From: JACCRE01 sp049790855 | Lineage (GTDB): Bacteria > Planctomycetota > Planctomycetia > Planctomycetales > Planctomycetaceae | Direction: 5' to 3' | NCBI GenBank assembly: GCA_049790855.1 | Contig: JBAQZJ010000122.1 | Coordinates: 1-16,734, forward strand | Length of the DNA: 16,734 nt | Notes under the pieces: model-generated | What the model was told of the DNA's origin: nothing | What the model saw: only the letters and a program-made list of their open reading frames with translations | The model's database searches: none | Program-made: the position numbers and the translations under genes | Part shown: in pieces, positions 12,194-16,734 of the stretch | Layout of the letters: each line of letters starts with the position of its first letter | Position numbering within the stretch: position 1 is the stretch's first letter

Positions 12194-14908
12194 TCACTTC
12201 GCATCGAGCCAGGTCGGCCCGGTGCCGACGTCGACCACGAGTGGAACCTTCAGTTCCAGGGCCGTCGTCATTTCATGACGAACGAGGCTCTCAAGCTCGA
12301 CTGCAAAGTCGGCAGGCGTCTCGAGCACCAACTCGTCGTGAATCTGCAACAGCAGCCGCGCCGGCGACGCCGATTCGCGCATCCGGGCATGCAGGTGGAT
12401 CATCGCGGTCTTGATGAGGTCGGCCGCCGACCCCTGAATGACGGCATTGAAGGCGGTGCGTTCCGGCAGCGTCATTTGCTGCGTCGGATTCGGACGGATG
12501 CCGGTCACGTCACGACGCCTGCCGAGAATCGTCGAGGCATAGCCCAGATTCCGCACCGAGGCGAGCGTCGTCGCGATGAACTTCGCCACACCTTTGTAGC
12601 GGGCCAGGTATTCGTCGATGAACGTCGCCGCCTGTTCCTGCGGAATGCCCAGGAGCGCCGAGAGGCCATACGGGCTTTGTCCGTAAATCACGCCGAAGTT
12701 GACGGTCTTTGCGATCCGTCGCATCTCGGCGGTCACGGCGTCCTGCGGCACGCCGAAAATGTCTGCGGCGACGGTCGCGTGAATGTCGCGGCCTTCGGCG
12801 AACGCCTCGATCAGCGCCGCGTCGCCGCTGAAATGCGCGAGCATCCGCAGTTCGACCTGCGAGTAATCGGCCGACAGCAGTACCCAGCCCGGCTGCGACG
12901 GAACGAACGCCTGGCGAATCCGACGGCCTTCCTCGGTGCGGATCGGAATGTTCTGCAGGTTCGGATCGCTGCTCGACAGACGCCCCGTCGCGGCGACGAC
13001 CTGGTTGAACGAGCAGTGAATGTTGCCAGTATTCGGGTTCACGAGCTGGGGCAGTGCGTCGACGTAGGTGCCTTTGAGCTTCGCGAGCGTGCGATGCTCC
13101 ATGATCTTCGCGGGCAGTTCGTGATGTGCGGCGAGCTTCTCGAGCACTTCGACGTCGGTGCTCGGGCCCGTCTTGGTCCGCTTGACGACGGGCAGCTTCA
13201 GTTCGTCGAACAGAACCTGCTGGAGCTGTTTCGGGCTGCCGATGTTGAACTCGTGACCGGCGATCGCGTGAATCTCGCCGACGAGCCGTTCGAGTCGGGC
13301 CGTGAGATCGACGCTCTGCCGTCGCAACTCTTCGACGTCGACGCGGACGCCGTTGTATTCCATCTCGGCGAGCACGGCGATCAGCGGTCGTTCCAGGTTC
13401 CAGTAGAGATCCCACAGGCCTTCCTGCCGCAACCGGTCGGCGATGAGGTCGGAGAGCCGCCAGGCGACGTCGGCGTCCTCGGCGGCGTACTCGGCGACCT
13501 GTTCGACCTCGACCTCGAACATCCGTTTCTGCGTCTTGCCTTTGCCGATCAGGTCGCTGATCGGAATCATCTCGTGGTTCAGATAGCGGCGGGCGAGCGT
13601 GTCAAGGCTGTGGCTGCGCGCCCCGGCATCGAGCAGGTAATCGCCGACCATCGGGTCGAAACCCAGGTTGCGAATTTCGACGCCGGCACGCCGCAGCACG
13701 ATCATGTCGTACTTGATGTTCTGGTTGCCGATTTCGACCGAGCCGCTTTCGAGAATCGGCCGCAGCGTTTCGAGAACGGCACGACGGTCGAGCACCCTGG
13801 CCCCCGGCGGGCCGGCGACCGGAATATAGGCGGCGTTGTGCGCCTCCCGGCAAATCGCCCAGCCGACGATCTCGGCGCGGTTCGCGTCGAGATCGGTCGT
13901 CTCGAGATCGAGGCAGAACCGCGGCTGCCGTGCCAGGTCGGCGACGAACTCCGCGAGCTTCTCGGCGGTGTCGATTGTTCGCCAGCGTCGCTCGATCGTC
14001 GCCGTCGGTTCCGGTTCCGCCGGCGAGGCCGACGCGACGACCTCGGCGTGCTGCTCATCGGCGAAACGGCGGAAGCCGAACGTCGTGAACAGCTCTTTCA
14101 GACGCCCCGCGTCGGGCGGGGTGACGGCCGCTTTGTCCCAATCGAAATCGAGCGGCAGGTTGGTTTGCAGCGTCGCGAGTCGTTTGCTGAGCTGCGCCTG
14201 GTCGGCGAAGGTGACGAGATTCGCGCGAATCGTCTTGTTGATGACCCGGCTGGGGGCGATGTCGTCGACATGCGCGAGCACTTCGTCGAGCGTGCCGAAC
14301 TGCTCGATGAGCGCTTTCGCGGCCGCCGGCCCGATCTTGGGGACGCCGGGAATGTTGTCGGTGCTGTCGCCGACGAGTCCCTGGAAATCGGTGACCTGTT
14401 CGGGCCGAATGCCCCAGTCTTCCTGCAAAAACTCTTCGTCGAGGAAACAGTTCTTACGGCAATTGAAGAGCTTGACGCGGGGGCCGATCAGTTGCCGGGC
14501 GTCTTTGTCGCTGGTGACGATTCGCACGTCGAATCCGTCTTCGACGGCCTGGCGAGCGAGAGTGGCGATGACGTCGTCGGCCTCCCAGCCGGCGTGCTGA
14601 AAGGTCGGAATTCCGAAAGCGTCGACGACGTCGAGGATTCGCGGAATTTGCGTCCGCAGGTCGTCGGGCATCGCCGACCGGTTCGCCTTGTAGTCGGCGA
14701 ACAGGGCTTCGCGCTCGGCGGGGCCTTCACCTTCCAAGGCGAGGATGATGTGCGAGGGCTTCTGATTGCGCAGGATGTTCTGAAGGTCGCGAACGAACCC
14801 GAAGATCGCATTGGTCGGCTCGCCTTTCGGGCTGGTCATGGCGGGAATGCCGTGAAAAACCTGAAAGACGAGCGAGTAGGTATCGATCAGGTAGAGGAGT
14901 TTCGACAT
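12194..14908 (-). CDS. polA: DNA polymerase I with 5' nuclease and proofreading domains
   Basis: A protein of 904 residues with all three Pol I domains. It fills gaps and removes primers in replication and repair. The 5' nuclease (1 to about 290) shows Asp9, GWEADDVIATLA, IVTSDKDARQLI and GDSTDNIPGVPKIGP. Two positions differ from E. coli: Gln16 in FQVFHG where Arg20 stands, and Glu59 in ALEGEG where metal ligand Asp63 stands. The 3'-5' exonuclease is intact: LDLETTD (Asp334, Glu336), GNQNIKYD and YAAEDADVA. Polymerase motifs are LLSADYSQVELRMLAH (Asp681), RRIAKTVNFGVIYG and LLQIHDELVLE (Asp858). ATG 14908 is supported by the family start; the frame runs on to 15046 but those residues look non-coding. 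No strong ribosome site. A TACAAT at 15012-15007 on the minus strand may be its -10 box. A 970-codon open frame opposite it is a shadow. Confidence 0.97.
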   Translation of the reverse strand: MSKLLYLIDTYSLVFQVFHGIPAMTSPKGEPTNAIFGFVRDLQNILRNQKPSHIILALEGEGPAEREALFADYKANRSAMPDDLRTQIPRILDVVDAFGIPTFQHAGWEADDVIATLARQAVEDGFDVRIVTSDKDARQLIGPRVKLFNCRKNCFLDEEFLQEDWGIRPEQVTDFQGLVGDSTDNIPGVPKIGPAAAKALIEQFGTLDEVLAHVDDIAPSRVINKTIRANLVTFADQAQLSKRLATLQTNLPLDFDWDKAAVTPPDAGRLKELFTTFGFRRFADEQHAEVVASASPAEPEPTATIERRWRTIDTAEKLAEFVADLARQPRFCLDLETTDLDANRAEIVGWAICREAHNAAYIPVAGPPGARVLDRRAVLETLRPILESGSVEIGNQNIKYDMIVLRRAGVEIRNLGFDPMVGDYLLDAGARSHSLDTLARRYLNHEMIPISDLIGKGKTQKRMFEVEVEQVAEYAAEDADVAWRLSDLIADRLRQEGLWDLYWNLERPLIAVLAEMEYNGVRVDVEELRRQSVDLTARLERLVGEIHAIAGHEFNIGSPKQLQQVLFDELKLPVVKRTKTGPSTDVEVLEKLAAHHELPAKIMEHRTLAKLKGTYVDALPQLVNPNTGNIHCSFNQVVAATGRLSSSDPNLQNIPIRTEEGRRIRQAFVPSQPGWVLLSADYSQVELRMLAHFSGDAALIEAFAEGRDIHATVAADIFGVPQDAVTAEMRRIAKTVNFGVIYGQSPYGLSALLGIPQEQAATFIDEYLARYKGVAKFIATTLASVRNLGYASTILGRRRDVTGIRPNPTQQMTLPERTAFNAVIQGSAADLIKTAMIHLHARMRESASPARLLLQIHDELVLETPADFAVELESLVRHEMTTALELKVPLVVDVGTGPTWLDAK

Positions 14909-15230
14909 CCGAGAGTCCGGCTGCGGGCCGGGCGGTCGACCGGCCGATGGGAGTGCTGCGGGGGATCTCCATCCGGCGCGTCGGGCGGGCCGGCGCGGAT
15001 GCGAGAATTGTAGGCGTTGTAACGGACGCAGCGGCCCGACTGCCATCGCTGCGGGAAGGCGGTGCTTGACTGGGCCAATTCGCTCTTTAGACTTAACCGA
15101 AGATCACCTCTTGCGACATTGTCTTTCGTCGCATCACCAATCTGTGTGAGTCGCATTTCGCGGGCCGTCCCCGCGGATGTCGACGAGGTGCCCGTCCCGC
15201 TCTCCTCCGAGTCGTATTCCGAAGAACCTC
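14909..15230. other. Divergent intergenic region, polA and coiled-coil gene
   Basis: These 322 bases hold no gene I can support. On the plus strand there is a plausible promoter at 15066-15093. On the minus strand TACAAT (15012-15007) could be a polA -10 box, but no matching -35 box is seen. The part nearest polA (14909-14990) is very GC-rich with several short inverted stretches. The region near 15080-15150 is relatively AT-rich, as expected of a promoter area. Confidence 0.45.
15066..15093 (+). promoter_or_regulatory. Candidate sigma-70 type promoter for the coiled-coil gene
   Basis: TTGACT (15066-15071) matches the -35 consensus at five of six bases. TAGACT (15088-15093) matches the -10 consensus at four of six, with a 16-base spacer. 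It would give a leader of about 130 bases before ATG 15231. No operator-like repeat is visible next to it. Confidence 0.45.
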
Positions 15231-16734
15231 ATGGCCGCGCAAAGCAAGACGACCGCCGTCCATTTCAGCCTGATCTTCTTCGTGATGCTCAGCGTCATCC
15301 TGGGGGTCGTGGCGTACCTGTTCTACAGCGACTATCGCGAACAGCAGGTGACCTTCCTGAAGAACAAGTCGGATCTGAACGCCGCCCAGGGCGTCAGCCG
15401 GAAATACGGCGAGGAGATCGCCGCCCTCAAACAGCGGATCGGCATCGATCGACCGGACGTCGGCGTCCCCGACGCGCCCGAAGGGTCGGTGCTCGCCCTG
15501 TCGCGGCAAACGATTCAGGCGGCGATGCAGACGCTGGGGTCGAACGCCCCCGACGCCTCATTCTCCGACGCCGTCAACAACCTGAGGGCGGAGCTCGACA
15601 ACAAGAACGTCGCTCTGGCCCAGCGACAGGCGACGATCGCCGATTTGCAGGCGAAAGTCGAGGCGTTGAACGCCCAATACGCGGCGACGGCGAAAGAGCA
15701 CGACGACGCTCGCCAGACGACCGAGACCGATCTTTCCGGAGTTCAACAGCAGTATTCCGAGTCGATCGCCTCGAAAGACCAGGAGATCAGCGAGGTTCGC
15801 GAGCAGAACGCCGCGCTGCAGACGGAGATCGAGCAGACCCGCCAGCAACTCAATGCCCAATTGGCGAAGGCCCAGGACGAAATCACGCAGTTGTCGAGCG
15901 TCAATAAGCGGTTGACGAAGGAACTCGACACCATCAAGGGCGAGAGCTTCGAGGTCGCCGACGGGGTCATCCGCCGGGTCGATCAGGTCGGCCGCACGGT
16001 CTGGATCAACAAGGGCAAGGCCGACAACCTGCGAGAGCGAACGACCTTCAGCGTCTATGCGAAGAACAACGTCGGCATCGGCCGCGAAGGCCCGCAGGGC
16101 GGCCGGCCGGAGGACATCAAAGGCTCGATCGAAGTCACGAGGATTCTCGGCGATCACATGGCCGAGGCACGCATCCTCGACGACGACAGCTCGCGGCCGA
16201 TTTCCCCCGGCGACCCGATCTACACGCCGCTCTGGAGCGAAGGCCGCACCGAACAGTTCGCCTTCGTGGGCATGATCGACGTCGACAACGACGGCAACTT
16301 CACCGGCGACCGCGAACGGCTCGACCAGATCATCTCGGCCAACGGCGCCGAGATCTCGAGCGAAGTCGACGACGAGGGCGAGCGGACGCCCAAGAACGGC
16401 GAAGGCGAGCCGGTCCGGATCGACGAGCAGACCCGCTTCCTCGTCGTCGGCGTGACCCCGGATCCGCTGGACGTTCCCGCCGGCGACGAGCGCGAACGGC
16501 GCGAACGGCTCAAGACCCACGTCGGCGAGATGAAACGCGAGGCCGAGATCGCCGGTGTCCGCATCGTCAATCTCAACACGTTTCTCGACTACATCGGCTA
16601 CGTGCCGCAGCAACGTCGCTGGGCGCCTGGCGAGAACCCGAGCTGGAACCTGGAATCCGGCTCGCGGAAGACGGGAACGTCGTCGACCGGGAACACGTCG
16701 GGCCTGTTCGACACCAGCCGCAGCCGCCCCAACC
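15231..16734 (+). CDS. Membrane-anchored coiled-coil protein with BRCT-like region (3' end outside window)
   Basis: At least 501 residues, still open at the window edge. The order is: a short N-terminus with Lys6, one membrane helix (about 11-33, FSLIFFVMLSVILGVVAYLF), a linker, a long coiled coil rich in Gln, Glu, Ala and Lys (about 112-238), and a beta-rich module (about 243-330) with DGVIRRVDQVGRTVWINKG. A region at 343-457 follows the BRCT pattern: FVGMIDVDNDG, a helix ending IISANGAEISSEV, RFLVVGVTPDP, then a helix MKREAEIAGVRIVNLN and FLDYIGY. A low-complexity Ser/Thr/Gly tail follows. ATG 15231 is the only start that keeps the membrane helix near the N-terminus; its ribosome site is weak (GAAGAA, 15221-15226). 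The function is unknown to me. A 351-codon frame on the other strand is its shadow. Confidence 0.85.
   Translation, partial: MAAQSKTTAVHFSLIFFVMLSVILGVVAYLFYSDYREQQVTFLKNKSDLNAAQGVSRKYGEEIAALKQRIGIDRPDVGVPDAPEGSVLALSRQTIQAAMQTLGSNAPDASFSDAVNNLRAELDNKNVALAQRQATIADLQAKVEALNAQYAATAKEHDDARQTTETDLSGVQQQYSESIASKDQEISEVREQNAALQTEIEQTRQQLNAQLAKAQDEITQLSSVNKRLTKELDTIKGESFEVADGVIRRVDQVGRTVWINKGKADNLRERTTFSVYAKNNVGIGREGPQGGRPEDIKGSIEVTRILGDHMAEARILDDDSSRPISPGDPIYTPLWSEGRTEQFAFVGMIDVDNDGNFTGDRERLDQIISANGAEISSEVDDEGERTPKNGEGEPVRIDEQTRFLVVGVTPDPLDVPAGDERERRERLKTHVGEMKREAEIAGVRIVNLNTFLDYIGYVPQQRRWAPGENPSWNLESGSRKTGTSSTGNTSGLFDTSRSRPN

Noticed and set aside
11802..12204. Overlapping short minus-strand frames in the polA-coaE gap, one with a duplicated LRPVFVLRPVF peptide
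   Set aside because: The duplicated peptide is simply the 18-bp tandem repeat translated; the frames read through the palindrome and have no family or ribosome site.
12101..15013. A 970-codon open frame on the plus strand opposite polA
   Set aside because: It mirrors polA, has arginine/aspartate-rich shadow composition, matches no family, and polA shows every expected motif on the other strand.
15558..16613. A 351-codon open frame on the minus strand with Leu/Val/Ala/Asp-rich sequence
   Set aside because: It is the reverse reading of the coiled-coil gene; the plus frame has a membrane helix, heptad pattern and domain-like regions.

Overview
The window is high-GC bacterial DNA that reads as a chromosomal segment of a planctomycete (Planctomycetota). 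The reasons are the gene order polA-coaE-rho, a DUF4058 protein, secreted low-complexity proteins of the planctomycete type, weak or missing Shine-Dalgarno sequences at many starts, and palindromic intergenic repeats. This assignment is inference; there is no rRNA or other marker gene to fix it. No tRNA, rRNA, CRISPR array, insertion sequence or phage gene was found.

Layout. Positions 1-2051 (+) hold the 3' part of an ABC-exporter half-transporter whose nucleotide-binding domain has lost nearly every ATP-handling motif, followed 35 bases later by a small HD-domain phosphohydrolase of the SpoT/MESH1 type. A hypothetical gene (2097-2543, -) faces them tail to tail. Next come a secreted GH5-type glycoside hydrolase (2766-3908, +) and a convergent, overlapping gene for a small secreted lysine-free polyampholyte (3860-4372, -). 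Endonuclease IV (nfo, 4672-5592, +), a surface-type protein with a lipobox and a C-terminal membrane helix (5809-7011, +) and a PilZ-like protein (7130-7495, +) follow. A 17-bp RNA hairpin lies just ahead of the PilZ-like gene.

The right half is dominated by a minus-strand housekeeping series, read right to left: polA (14908-12194), coaE (11777-11121), rho (10921-9443), a DUF4058 gene (9438-8638), ribH (8625-8137) and nusB (7955-7527). rho, DUF4058 and ribH are packed with gaps of 4 and 12 bases and are almost certainly co-transcribed. The series links DNA repair synthesis, CoA and flavin cofactor synthesis, and the transcription termination and antitermination factors Rho and NusB. A 416-base gap between polA and coaE carries a tandem repeat and a long imperfect palindrome. 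The rho leader carries two perfect hairpins.

Divergent from polA, at 15231 and running off the right edge, is a membrane-anchored coiled-coil protein that ends in a beta-rich module and a stretch resembling a BRCT domain.

Most of the window is ordinary core genome. The points most worth a second look are the dead ABC ATPase, the BRCT-like domain in a membrane coiled-coil protein, DUF4058 placed inside the rho-ribH-nusB series, the secreted polyampholyte, and the structured intergenic RNAs and repeats.
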